Positions 43,538 through 51,462 are shown, counted from the first letter of the stretch. The stretch: 60,298 nucleotides of DNA from CAYRGQ01 sp964423925 (GCA_964423925.1 CAYRGQ010000017.1:1-60298), one strand, 5' to 3'. Numbers and translations: made by a program. The notes: a model not told the origin generated them from the sequence alone.

Positions 43538-43993
43538 CTAGCGTTTCATGATGCGGTCCAACTCGCGCTTGGTGTCGCGCTCCTTAATCGTTTCGCGCTT
43601 ATCGAAATCCTTTTTGCCTTGGGCGAGTGCGATTTCCACCTTGGCAAAACCACGCTTGCTGATAAACATGCGTAGGGGAACGATTGTAAATCCGCGCTCT
43701 TCGCCTTTTGATTTCAGCTTTTTCAGTTCTTTTTTGGTTAGCAGCAACTGCCGATCGCGTTTGGCTTCGTGGTTATAAAACGAACCATGCGAGTACTCCG
43801 CAATGTGCATGTTGCGGATATATAGCCCATCGTCAAAAAACGTGCAGAAGGAGTCGTTGATATTGGCTTTCCCCTCTCGTATGGACTTAATCTCCGTGCC
43901 TAGCAAGCGGATGCCCGCCGTATAGCGGTCGAGGAGGTGGTACTCGAAATGCGCTTTCTTGTTTTTTATATTGATATCTCCCGATAGTGCCAT
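43538..43993 (-). CDS. smpB: SsrA-binding protein
   Basis: The 151-residue product is SmpB, which guides tmRNA into stalled ribosomes. The N-terminal IKNKKAHFEYHLLDRYTAGIRLLGTEIKSIR, the INDSFCTFFDDGLYIRNMHIAEY stretch and the C-terminal basic tail (KKDFDKRETIKERDTKRELDRIMKR) are typical. The tail is predicted to become ordered in the mRNA channel. No ssrA gene was recognised in this window. It converges on the MutS-like gene with a 6-nt gap. Confidence 0.97.
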   Translation of the reverse strand: MALSGDINIKNKKAHFEYHLLDRYTAGIRLLGTEIKSIREGKANINDSFCTFFDDGLYIRNMHIAEYSHGSFYNHEAKRDRQLLLTKKELKKLKSKGEERGFTIVPLRMFISKRGFAKVEIALAQGKKDFDKRETIKERDTKRELDRIMKR

Positions 43994-44045
43994 GGGATGT
44001 TTTTCGATTGTTGGTGTGTCGAAACCGCGACTATTCCAGCCACGG

Positions 44046-44714
44046 TTACTTCGTTATTTTTTCGCAATATACGTTTTGCGCTACTTTTTCAGAGACGTTC
44101 ATCTCCTTTTCGCCGATCCGGATGTTCAATGACTGGTCGAAGGCCACGCGTTCAATCACATGTATGATCCTGTTGATGCCAATGCCCACCTGGCTGGCAT
44201 ACTTTAGAAAATGCGGATTGGTGTCGTTTACGGTAGTCACCCGGTAGTCGTACCCGGCTTCCACCAGCGACAGTTTTTGGTGCTGTTGGTCGGGCAATTC
44301 GCCCTTTGCTGTGGGTATGGCATCGCCGTGCGGATCAAAGGAAGGATAGCCTAGGAATTCATCCAGCCGCTCGACGAGCTTGTCTGACCGGACGTGCTCC
44401 AGTTGCTCAGCCACGTCGTGTACTTCGTCCCACCGGAACCCGAGTTTATCGAAGAGGAAGGTCTCCCAAAGTCGGTGCTTCCGGATGACATGGGTAGCCT
44501 CCAGCCTGCCTTTTTCCGTTAGGGATATCTTGCCGTATTTCTCGTAATTGATCAGCTCCTTGTCCCGCAGCTTTTTGAGCATATCGGTTGCCGTGGCGGG
44601 GCGCACGTCCAGCTTTCCAGCCAACTGGTTAGTCCCGGCTTCGCCGTTCGCTCCGTTCTCGGACGTAATGTGCAGCAACGCTTTTAAGTAATTTTCCTCG
44701 GTCACAGACAGCAT
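44046..44714 (-). CDS. DtxR/MntR-family metal-dependent transcriptional regulator
   Basis: The 222-residue product has an N-terminal winged helix (SVTEENYLKALLHI, QLAGKLDVRPATATDMLKKL, GRLEATHVIRKHRLWETFL) and the metal-binding dimerisation part (WDEVHDVAEQLEHVRSDKLVERLDEFLGYPSFDPHGDAIP). An SH3-like FeoA-type C-terminal domain ends it. Family members bind Fe(II) or Mn(II) and repress uptake genes. His and Glu residues that ligand metal are visible in HDVAEQLEHV. The ATG at 44714 is chosen because the frame upstream (to 44768) is not family-like. No target gene for metal uptake is adjacent; a perfect 26-bp dyad lies 183 nt upstream. Confidence 0.93.
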   Translation of the reverse strand: MLSVTEENYLKALLHITSENGANGEAGTNQLAGKLDVRPATATDMLKKLRDKELINYEKYGKISLTEKGRLEATHVIRKHRLWETFLFDKLGFRWDEVHDVAEQLEHVRSDKLVERLDEFLGYPSFDPHGDAIPTAKGELPDQQHQKLSLVEAGYDYRVTTVNDTNPHFLKYASQVGIGINRIIHVIERVAFDQSLNIRIGEKEMNVSEKVAQNVYCEKITK

Positions 44715-44718
44715 CCAG

Positions 44719-44726
44719 CAAAGGTA
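44719..44726 (-). promoter_or_regulatory. -7 box almost abutting the DtxR-family gene
   Basis: On the reverse strand TACCTTTG is a perfect -7 element and its last base is only 4 nt before the ATG at 44714. No TTG lies at the normal spacing. If used, transcription would begin at or near the start codon. Confidence 0.35.
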
Positions 44727-44896
44727 GATAAATTGTTCTAATCGCCGTACGGGTTTTGCCGAGTACAATACGACATAGTGCCCAATAAGGGCTTTTTTGT
44801 TTGAACCAGCGGTTTACACGAGAAGATCCGGGCTTAGCGTAGGAAGAGCGGTTTCTGCGCCGAGGCGAGCGGAAGACGAGGCTTGCGCTTCAAAAA

Positions 44897-44922
44897 AATT
44901 TTTTCACCAATATGAAAAAATT
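44897..44922. promoter_or_regulatory. Perfect 10+10 bp inverted repeat, candidate operator
   Basis: AATTTTTTCA (44897-44906) and TGAAAAAATT (44913-44922) are exact reverse complements separated by CCAATA. The repeat has 26 bp in total and lies just upstream of the weak forward promoter of the esterase/ligase cluster. Binding by the divergent DtxR-family protein is possible but not shown; AT-rich dyads of this size are typical for dimeric regulators. Confidence 0.6.
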
Positions 44923-45060
44923 ATAATAACTTACACCTGACAATAGGGAACTTAACTTGGGCGATTGTTGGGTAGCGTGCCTGCGTCGGGTCTTGTCGGC
45001 AACCGCAAGGACTGCGAAGGCGATGGCAGGGAAGGGTGGAGTCTGCAAACGATATCGGTA

Positions 45061-45765
45061 TTGAAAGAACAATTCCACAACTGGTACTCACATACGCTCG
45101 GGCGCGATTTTCAAATGCTGGAATTTGGCCATGCAGGTCGGCCCATTATTCTCTTCCCCTCCTCGATGGGACGCTATTTCGAAGCGAAGGACCGGGGATT
45201 GATAGAGGCGGTCCGATGGTTCGTCGAAAAGGGAGACGTGCGGATTTATTGTGTCGATAGCATTGATGAGCTAAGCTGGTACAATACGCATATCCATCCG
45301 TCGCAACGCGCCTACAACCACTCGCTCTACGACCAATTTATTCGGCAGGACGTACTGGAGCGAACGCGGCAGGATACCGGTCACGACCGCGTGATCGTGG
45401 CGGGGTGCAGCTTCGGCGGCTACCATGCGGCCAATTTTGCGTTTCGTTACCCCGAACGCGTCAGCGCGCTGTTGTCCATGAGCGGCGCATTTGACATCAG
45501 ATCCCAAGTGGATGGTTACTACGATGATACGGTCTATTTTAATAATCCTGTAGATTTTCTGCCCGGATCGGCCAACGGTGCGTTATACGACCTCAGGATT
45601 ATCTTGGGTACCGGCGAACACGACATTTGCCGCGGACACAACGAACAGCTTTCGGGGATACTGCACCAGAAAGACATCGGCCACTGGCTCGACGTTCGGG
45701 AAGGCGGGGTCCACGATTGGCCGCTGTGGCTGCAAATGTTCCCGCATTACCTCTCGGTTGTTTAG
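45061..45765 (+). CDS. Esterase-family alpha/beta hydrolase
   Basis: The product has about 234 residues from a TTG at 45061. The frame is open back to TTG at 44965, so up to 32 more residues are possible; no ATG occurs before residue 19, and the start is uncertain. The fold is that of putative esterase-type hydrolases: HNWYSHTLGRDFQMLEFGHAG, the nucleophile elbow VAGCSFGGYHAANFAF, a likely acid in GTGEHDICRGH, and the catalytic histidine in GGVHDWPLWLQMFPHYL. Opening strands ILFPSSMGRYFEAKD match short polypeptide esterases. The gene starts the cluster of two ATP-grasp proteins, a YbdK-like ligase and a glutamine amidotransferase; it may trim or release the product. This role is inference. 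Confidence 0.88.
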   Translation: MKEQFHNWYSHTLGRDFQMLEFGHAGRPIILFPSSMGRYFEAKDRGLIEAVRWFVEKGDVRIYCVDSIDELSWYNTHIHPSQRAYNHSLYDQFIRQDVLERTRQDTGHDRVIVAGCSFGGYHAANFAFRYPERVSALLSMSGAFDIRSQVDGYYDDTVYFNNPVDFLPGSANGALYDLRIILGTGEHDICRGHNEQLSGILHQKDIGHWLDVREGGVHDWPLWLQMFPHYLSVV

Positions 45766-45793
45766 CGAATATACTAACCCAATTATAACCTCT

Positions 45794-46843
45794 ATGAAGA
45801 AAATCGGTATTTTATTCGGCAAGGAAAATACGTTTCCCCAAGCATTCGTCGATAAGGTGAACACGCTCGCCCAGGGCAAGGATATCGTGGCCGAAGTCGT
45901 CACGATCGATAAAGTCATTCAAGCACAACCTACTGAGTATGCGGTCATCGTCGACCGGATTTCGCAAGACGTCCCGTTCTATAGGGCCTACCTAAAAAAT
46001 GCGGCCGTTTCGGGTACCGCGGTAATCAATAACCCGTTTTGGTGGAGTGCGGATGAAAAATTCTTCAACAATGCGTTGGCCGAAAAAATCGGCGTGCCTG
46101 TGCCCAAGACCGTCATTCTTCCCTCGTATGCCTTGCCCGACGACACATCGGACGAGTCGTTTCGCAATTTGGCCTTTCCGCTGGATTGGGAGGGAATCTT
46201 TGCGTACGTCGGGTTCCCGGCTTATATGAAACCCTTTGCGGGCGGGGGCTGGAAAAACGTATACAAGCTACATAATCGCGAGGAATTCAGCGAGAAGCAT
46301 CGCGAGACCGGCCAGCTGGTGATGATGCTGCAGGAAGAGATCGTTTTCGAACAATATTATCGTTGTTACTGCATCGGTGGGAAGTATGTGCGCATTATGC
46401 CCTACGAACCGCGGAATCCGCATCACCTTCGCTACGTAGCCGACTTCTCCCCCAGTCCGAAACTATTGGCGCTGATGGAGGGCATCGTGTTGAAGATCAA
46501 TGCGTATCTGGGTTATGATTTTAATACCGTCGAACTGGCGATACGGGATGGCGTTCCGTACGCGATCGACTTCTGCAATCCGGCTCCGGATGCCGACGCC
46601 CACTCGGTGGGCGAGGACAACTTTGCCTGGGTAGTTGATACCGCGGCGAAATATGCCATCGACAAAGCCGAATCGCACCAAGCGGGTGTCGATAACTTAA
46701 CCTGGGGCAAATTTGTCGCGCAGGCGGTGGCCAAAAAGCCCTTGGCGGCGAAAGCAGCACCGAAGCGGACAACGCGAAAGGCCACGGTGAGCCCGAAGAA
46801 CGACGGCTCGCAAGCGGCGCCGGCCAAGCGGACAAAAAAATAG
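45794..46843 (+). CDS. ATP-grasp ligase of unknown specificity
   Basis: The 349-residue product has an ATP-grasp layout. A N-terminal alpha/beta part (KKIGILFGKENTFPQAFVDKVN) is followed by an ATP-binding region (AEKIGVPVPKTVILPS; GFPAYMKPFAGGGWKNVYKLHN), the central MMLQEEIVFEQYYRCYCIGGKYVRIMPYEP sheet, and a metal/phosphate region (DFNTVELAIRDGVPYAIDFCNPAPDAD). A long basic tail (about 305-349) is rich in Lys, Ala and Thr. ATP-grasp enzymes join a carboxylate to an amine or thiol through an acyl phosphate. The substrates are unknown. It is 28 nt after the esterase gene and shares the cluster with three other amide-forming or amidotransferase genes. The frame is open upstream to 45578 but overlaps the esterase, so ATG at 45794 is chosen. 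Confidence 0.9.
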   Translation: MKKIGILFGKENTFPQAFVDKVNTLAQGKDIVAEVVTIDKVIQAQPTEYAVIVDRISQDVPFYRAYLKNAAVSGTAVINNPFWWSADEKFFNNALAEKIGVPVPKTVILPSYALPDDTSDESFRNLAFPLDWEGIFAYVGFPAYMKPFAGGGWKNVYKLHNREEFSEKHRETGQLVMMLQEEIVFEQYYRCYCIGGKYVRIMPYEPRNPHHLRYVADFSPSPKLLALMEGIVLKINAYLGYDFNTVELAIRDGVPYAIDFCNPAPDADAHSVGEDNFAWVVDTAAKYAIDKAESHQAGVDNLTWGKFVAQAVAKKPLAAKAAPKRTTRKATVSPKNDGSQAAPAKRTKK

Positions 46844-47015
46844 GTGCTGAAACGCCGCAAAAACTAACCCATTGCGAACGGGCTGGCAGGGCACGAGCTG
46901 CTGCCGGGCGTATTGAAACGAATGATAAACCTGAGGAAAGGTACTGGCGCCTATCCTGACGTAGTGATGCGCCAAGCAGGCGTGGCCTTACGTCCCGACT
47001 TAATTATAGACACAT

Positions 47016-48113
47016 ATGGATTTGCACCACTTTACGATTGGGATCGAAGAGGAGTACATGGTTATGGATCCCATTACCCGCGAGTTGAAATCACACGACC
47101 AAAAAATTGTCGAACTGTCGCAGAAGGTTCTGAAAGACAAGGTGAAGGCTGAGATGCACCAAGCCGTGGTGGAAGTAGGTACTTGTGTTTGCCGCACCGT
47201 GGAAGAAGCACGCGACGATATTTACCTCTTGCGCCGGACGATTGCGGAGCTTGCCGGCGACCTGGATCTGATTGTGGGTGGTTCCGGCACGCACCCGTTT
47301 TCGGAATGGGAACGGCAGTTGATTACCGACAATCCCCGTTATTTCGAGATCATAAATGAAATGCAGGACGCCGCGCGCTCAAACTTAATTTTTGGGTTAC
47401 ACGTACACGTGAGTATGGCTAACCGACAGATGGCCATTCACATCGCTAATTCCGCGCGCTACTTCCTGCCCCATATTTTTGCACTTTCAACCAATTCCCC
47501 TTTTTGGGAGGGGCGAAATACGGGGTTCAAGTCGTTCCGTACCAAGGTGTTCGACAAATTTCCTCGAACGGGCATCCCCGACTATTTTGAGTCCATTGAG
47601 GAGTACGACAACTATATCAATTTGCTGATCAAGACCAACTGCATCGACAATGCCAAGAAAGTGTGGTGGGATCTCCGCGTGCATCCGTTTTATAACACGG
47701 TTGAGTTTCGGATATGCGACGTCTCGCTCACAGTTGCCGAAACGATGGCCTTGGCCGCGCTGTTTCAGGCGGTATGCGTCAAGCTGTACAAGTTGCGCAC
47801 CCGAAACATGAACTACATGGTGTACAAGCGCTTTCTGGTCAACGAGAACAAGTGGCGTGCATCGCGGTATGGGATTGACGGGTTGATGATCGATTTCGGG
47901 AAGGAAATTGAGCTGAATACCCGAGCCTTGATTTATGAACTGCTCGACTTCGTCGATGACGTCGTCGACGAAATTGGTGCCCGCGAGGCTATCAACTACG
48001 TACCCGTCATCTTGGAGCAGGGTACAGGGGCGGATCGGCAGTTGGCGGTGTACGAAGAGACCAAAAGCCTCGTGGCGGTGGTCGACTATATTCACAGCCA
48101 GTTTGTCGTGTAA
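47016..48113 (+). CDS. Carboxylate-amine ligase, YbdK / glutamate-cysteine ligase type 2 family
   Basis: The 365-residue product has the family motifs in order: HHFTIGIEEEYMVMDP with the acidic triplet that binds metal, EVGTCVCRTVEEARDDI, SGTHPFSEWERQLITDN, GLHVHVSMANRQMAIHIAN, and VEFRICDVSLTV. This family forms a gamma-glutamyl or related amide using ATP; E. coli YbdK has weak glutamate-cysteine ligase activity. The amine partner here is not known. There is a 172-nt gap after the ATP-grasp gene with no promoter recognised. It belongs to the same forward-strand group as the amidotransferase and second ATP-grasp protein. Confidence 0.94.
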   Translation: MDLHHFTIGIEEEYMVMDPITRELKSHDQKIVELSQKVLKDKVKAEMHQAVVEVGTCVCRTVEEARDDIYLLRRTIAELAGDLDLIVGGSGTHPFSEWERQLITDNPRYFEIINEMQDAARSNLIFGLHVHVSMANRQMAIHIANSARYFLPHIFALSTNSPFWEGRNTGFKSFRTKVFDKFPRTGIPDYFESIEEYDNYINLLIKTNCIDNAKKVWWDLRVHPFYNTVEFRICDVSLTVAETMALAALFQAVCVKLYKLRTRNMNYMVYKRFLVNENKWRASRYGIDGLMIDFGKEIELNTRALIYELLDFVDDVVDEIGAREAINYVPVILEQGTGADRQLAVYEETKSLVAVVDYIHSQFVV

Positions 48114-48190
48114 ATCCTGTTCGGGTAGGATGGAGGAAGGCGCTTTTGCTATCTGCAAAACGGACGCCCCTACAAGACTGACAGGAAGGT

Positions 48191-48222
48191 TTGTTAATTA
48201 ATTGTTGTATTTTTTATCTTTG
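48191..48222 (+). promoter_or_regulatory. Promoter adjoining the amidotransferase start
   Basis: TTG (48191-48193), 21 nt, then TATCTTTG (48215-48222), a full -7 match. The ATG is at 48228, so the transcript would start at or very close to the start codon. Confidence 0.6.
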
Positions 48223-48227
48223 CGCTG

Positions 48228-49073
48228 ATGGATTTTAAAAATTACGATATTCGCATAGCCTTGCTGGACCTCAATAATGGTCACCCCAATCAGGGGATGC
48301 GCAATATCCGGGAGATCGTGGCGCGCTACCAGCAAGACCGCAATATCGATGCATACGTGCAGGAGTTCGATGTGCGGCAGCATAACCAGCTTCCAGATTT
48401 ATCGTTCGATGTGTATGTTTCCAGCGGAGGACCCGGATCTCCGTATGAGGATGGCATGGATTGGGAACGTCGGTATTTCCGTTTGCTGCGCGATCTCTGC
48501 GAACACAATCGCCACGCTGATAGGACACGCAAAAAATTCGTGTTTTTCATTTGCCATTCTTTTCAACTCGCCTGCCGGTTTTTCAATGTCGGAAACGTTA
48601 CTCTTCGCAAGTCCAATTCGTTTGGTGTGTTTCCGACGCACAAAACCGAAGCCGGGCGGCATGAGTCCGTCTTTGAACAATTGCCCGACCCGTTTTATAT
48701 TGTCGATAGCCGCGATTGGCAAGTCGTTGGAGTCAACGAGCAGCGCTTGGCCGAAATGGGGGGCGCCGTATTGGCATTGGAAAAAGAACGGCCGCACGTC
48801 TTGATGAAACAGGCCGCCATGGCTATTCGGTTTTCGCCCGAGATGATCGGCACGCAATTTCACCCAGAGGCTGATGCCCAGAGTATGCGCAATTTGCTTA
48901 ACCATGAGGAGTGGGCGAGCAAAATCATCGGCAAATACGGCCCGCTGAAATACGAAGAAACCCTAAGCCAGCTGGCCGATCCCGACAAGATTATGCTCAC
49001 GCAGGAGATTATCATCCCGACGTTTCTTGACAACGCGATCCAAGCCTGCAATAGTGAGGCGTTACTCGCCTGA
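48228..49073 (+). CDS. Class I glutamine amidotransferase-like protein with atypical nucleophile elbow
   Basis: The 281-residue product has a GATase1 fold (about 5-215). IRIALLDLNNGHPNQGMRNIREIV is the first strand and helix, VYVSSGGPGSPYEDG the oxyanion region, FFICHSFQLACRFF the place of the nucleophile Cys, and GTQFHPEADAQSM the His and Glu of the triad. The usual elbow GxCxGxQ reads ICHSFQ here, without the two glycines. A 60-residue C-terminal extension follows. Such domains release ammonia from glutamine for a partner synthetase. The likely partner is one of the ligases in the same cluster. A promoter abuts the start codon, so the gene may be expressed apart from the upstream genes. Confidence 0.88.
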   Translation: MDFKNYDIRIALLDLNNGHPNQGMRNIREIVARYQQDRNIDAYVQEFDVRQHNQLPDLSFDVYVSSGGPGSPYEDGMDWERRYFRLLRDLCEHNRHADRTRKKFVFFICHSFQLACRFFNVGNVTLRKSNSFGVFPTHKTEAGRHESVFEQLPDPFYIVDSRDWQVVGVNEQRLAEMGGAVLALEKERPHVLMKQAAMAIRFSPEMIGTQFHPEADAQSMRNLLNHEEWASKIIGKYGPLKYEETLSQLADPDKIMLTQEIIIPTFLDNAIQACNSEALLA

Positions 49074-49076
49074 CAC

Positions 49077-49122
49077 GCGCTGGACTATAGTGACTCACTA
49101 GCAGCGCCCCTCAAGTTGGGGG
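49077..49122 (+). other. Compact structured intergenic segment between two cluster genes
   Basis: GCGCTG (49077-49082) pairs with CAGCGC (49102-49107), enclosing TAGTG-ACT-CACTA (49088-49100). A second small stem CCCC/GGGG follows (49107-49122). No T tract, so it is not an evident terminator; it could adjust expression of the last gene. Confidence 0.35.
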
Positions 49123-49192
49123 AGCAGGTAGTCGTTCCGGGCGTGGAGGGGGCGTGTGGAAATCCCCATTGAACGAATTAAAAGCCTAACGT

Positions 49193-50404
49193 ATGATACC
49201 CGCTATTCGCAAGCAGTATAACAACGCCTTTTCAGAAGGCAGGTACGCGGCCATGCTCGACTATCTGTCGCAGCGGTATGCCAATTCCTTGGAATTCCGC
49301 GTGGCAGAGACGCCCATCTTTGCATCGCAGGCGTTGGGGAAACAGCTGGTACGGGCCTGCGAAGCAATTATCGATATCGTTATCGACCCCGCGTTTAAGA
49401 AGCAAACGGAGGAGGCGATACCTCAGCATTTGCGGGTTGCCAACGAAGACGATCACTGCGATTTGCTGTGTATGGATTTTGCCATTTGTCGGGATGCCAA
49501 CGGCACGCTCTTTCCCCAATTGATCGAGATGCAGGGCTTCCCCACGTTGATGTACTATCAATCCGCGCTCGCCCAGGCTTATCGGCGCTTTTTCGACGTG
49601 CCTGCCGGATTCGATAATTACCTGGGTGATTTCGATGAGGAAGGCTATGTACGTACGATGGGGGAAATACTACTTAACGGGCATGCGCCCGAAAACGTGA
49701 TTTTGTTGGAGGTAAAGCCCGAGACTCAAAAAACACGCATCGACTTTCACGTCACGGCGGAAGCTACGGATATCCGGGCGGTATGCATCACGGCCCTGGT
49801 GCAGGAAGGGAAGCAGCTCTTATATTGGAGAGACGGCGTGAAAACAGTCATTAAGCGTATCTATAACCGTGTGATTTTTGATGACCTCGAGGCACAGCGA
49901 GAAACGTTGGGCTCGTTTGTCGACATCACGCAGGACCTGGATGTGGAATGGGTGCCACACCCGAATTGGTTTTACAGAATCAGTAAGTACACGTTGCCCT
50001 TTATCGACTCTCCTTACGTACCCGAAACCCGGTTCCTAAGCGACGTGGAGGCTATTCCGGCCGACCTGCATAACTACGTGCTCAAGCCGCTATTCTCCTT
50101 CGCGGGTCAGGGAGTTATTATTGACGTGCAACCCGAGGACATCAGCGCGATAACCAATCCCCAGGAGTGGATTATCCAACGCAAGATTAATTACGAGCCT
50201 GTACTTGACACCCCGACGGGTCCCGCGAAATGCGAAATCCGGATGATGTATGTATGGAAAAAAGGTGAGCTTCGGCCTGTCGCGGCCCATAACCTGGCAC
50301 GCATCAGCAAGGGAAAGATGGTCGGCGTGCGCTACAACCAAAATTTGGACTGGGTGGGGGGTACCATCGTGTTTTTTGAACGGCCAGACCAGCCCAGCCG
50401 GTAA
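49193..50404 (+). CDS. ATP-grasp-like protein, second ligase of the cluster
   Basis: The 403-residue product resembles circularly permuted or divergent ATP-grasp proteins. The N-terminal half (MLDYLSQRYANSLEFRVAETPIF; HCDLLCMDFAICRDANGTLF; LIEMQGFPTLMYYQSAL) is followed by VILLEVKPETQKTRIDFHVT and KTVIKRIYNRVIFDDL. The later LHNYVLKPLFSFAGQGVIID looks like the flexible phosphate loop, with EWIIQRKINYEPV and CEIRMMYVWKK, and the metal-binding NLARISKGKM near the end. Family and substrate are uncertain. It is the last gene of the forward cluster and converges on a universal stress protein gene after 10 nt. Confidence 0.8.
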   Translation: MIPAIRKQYNNAFSEGRYAAMLDYLSQRYANSLEFRVAETPIFASQALGKQLVRACEAIIDIVIDPAFKKQTEEAIPQHLRVANEDDHCDLLCMDFAICRDANGTLFPQLIEMQGFPTLMYYQSALAQAYRRFFDVPAGFDNYLGDFDEEGYVRTMGEILLNGHAPENVILLEVKPETQKTRIDFHVTAEATDIRAVCITALVQEGKQLLYWRDGVKTVIKRIYNRVIFDDLEAQRETLGSFVDITQDLDVEWVPHPNWFYRISKYTLPFIDSPYVPETRFLSDVEAIPADLHNYVLKPLFSFAGQGVIIDVQPEDISAITNPQEWIIQRKINYEPVLDTPTGPAKCEIRMMYVWKKGELRPVAAHNLARISKGKMVGVRYNQNLDWVGGTIVFFERPDQPSR

Positions 50405-50414
50405 TTAAAAGTCC

Positions 50415-51263
50415 TTATTCCACCCGGTGGAAGTAAGCCGGAACGGTTAGGTTGTACGCAATCGACCGCGTCAGATTGCGCGAGAACAATTGCTGAAAGA
50501 AACTGCGACGATTATACGACACGAGAAGTAGGTCGATTTTTTCCTCCTGGGTCAAGTGCTCAATACACTTCGGTATCGAAGCGCCGGCATCCAGGCGGCT
50601 ACTGGCTTGGTCGATGCGGTAACTTATTTTTTGGGCGCCCGAACGTTGTTGCACGGTTTCGACCCAGTAATTGGCGTCCTTTTCATCCGTTTTTTTTCCG
50701 GGCTCGTCCACGTGCAAAAGCACGACTTCGAGTGCGCCACTGGTACGGCTGATGAAGGTTTCCAGTACTTCTATTTCGGTTTCCTTAAAGTTGCTTAGCA
50801 CACCGATTTTCTCCAGTTTGAAGGAGCCATAGTTGTTCGGTACGGCCAGTACGCCTACTGGCGATTTTTGGATAATCTCGAAGGTGTTGCTGCCCAGTAC
50901 GATGCCCTTTAACCCGCTGGCACCTTGGGTACCCATTACGACGAACTTCGTGTTTTCAGATGTGGCCAAATCAGGCAGAACTTTCCCCAAGGCACCCTGT
51001 ACGCATGCCGACGTAATGGGAAGTTCGGGGAACAGTGAAGCCAGCCGCGCCGACACCTCGTCTATGCTGCTCGTCGCCTTGTTGTAGGCATGTCCGCTCA
51101 TCGCTTCGTTGAATTCGTGCCCCGCGAACGCGGAAGTAAGCGGCTCATAGGCGTGGAGCAAATGAATACCCCATTTGTAGTGGGTAGCCAGGCGCGCAGC
51201 GTATAGCGCGGCTTGCCACGCGTTTTCCGAAAAATCCGTAGGGACTAACAATGCATTTTTCAT
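50415..51263 (-). CDS. Universal stress protein, tandem UspA domains
   Basis: The 282-residue product has two USP domains. The first (about 1-148) starts MKNALLVPTDFSENAWQAALYAARLA and ends with the nucleotide-binding VVMGTQGASGLKGIVLGSNTFEIIQKSPVGVLAVP. The second (about 155-282) is degenerate: LLLVSYNRRSFFQQLFSRNLTRSIAYNLTVPAYFH retains the helix but lacks the G-2x-G-9x-GS pattern. Such proteins respond to starvation or redox stress. The ATG at 51263 is preferred over the open frame to 51410 because the promoter at 51291-51321 lies within that extension. Confidence 0.94.
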   Translation of the reverse strand: MKNALLVPTDFSENAWQAALYAARLATHYKWGIHLLHAYEPLTSAFAGHEFNEAMSGHAYNKATSSIDEVSARLASLFPELPITSACVQGALGKVLPDLATSENTKFVVMGTQGASGLKGIVLGSNTFEIIQKSPVGVLAVPNNYGSFKLEKIGVLSNFKETEIEVLETFISRTSGALEVVLLHVDEPGKKTDEKDANYWVETVQQRSGAQKISYRIDQASSRLDAGASIPKCIEHLTQEEKIDLLLVSYNRRSFFQQLFSRNLTRSIAYNLTVPAYFHRVE

Positions 51264-51290
51264 AGCGAATCGGTTTCGATGGTCAATTTC

Positions 51291-51321
51291 CAAATATAAA
51301 AAAACTAAGCAGGTCGACCAA
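51291..51321 (-). promoter_or_regulatory. Promoter of the universal stress protein gene
   Basis: On the reverse strand TTG (51319-51321), exactly 20 nt, then TATATTTG (51291-51298): a full match. Start expected near 51286, about 23 nt before the ATG. Confidence 0.78.
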
Positions 51322-51410
51322 TGCGTGACGTCAGGTATGACAGTAATACGTAGCACTTTTACGATGTTTTGAGAAATACTTGCCGCAATTCGAGCTAGTT
51401 CCTGCGCCAT

Positions 51411-51443
51411 TTGCGCCGTTTGTCCACTTATTTTTTACCTTCG
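51411..51443 (+). promoter_or_regulatory. Possible promoter of the glycosyltransferase gene
   Basis: TTG (51411-51413), 22 nt, then TACCTTCG (51436-51443), one mismatch from TAnnTTTG. It ends 19 nt before the ATG. Confidence 0.4.
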
Positions 51444-51462
51444 TTCATCAACACACCTGTCA

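Larger units (their letters stand above)
44715..45060. other. 346-bp divergent region between the DtxR-family gene and the amide-ligase cluster
   Basis: It contains the -7 box at 44719-44726 (reverse), the dyad at 44897-44922, and a weak forward -33/-7 pair (TTA at 44931-44933, TAACTTGG at 44953-44960). The part from 44965 on is open in the esterase frame and could be translated if TTG at 44965 is the true start. No other gene is seen. Confidence 0.5.

Noticed and set aside
45578..45793. Upstream extension of the first ATP-grasp protein
   Set aside because: It overlaps the 3' part of the esterase gene in another frame; the ATG at 45794 gives the natural KKIGILFG start.
47487..48158. Reverse-strand frame of 223 codons
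   Set aside because: It mirrors the YbdK-like ligase gene, which has all of its motifs; no sign of an independent protein.
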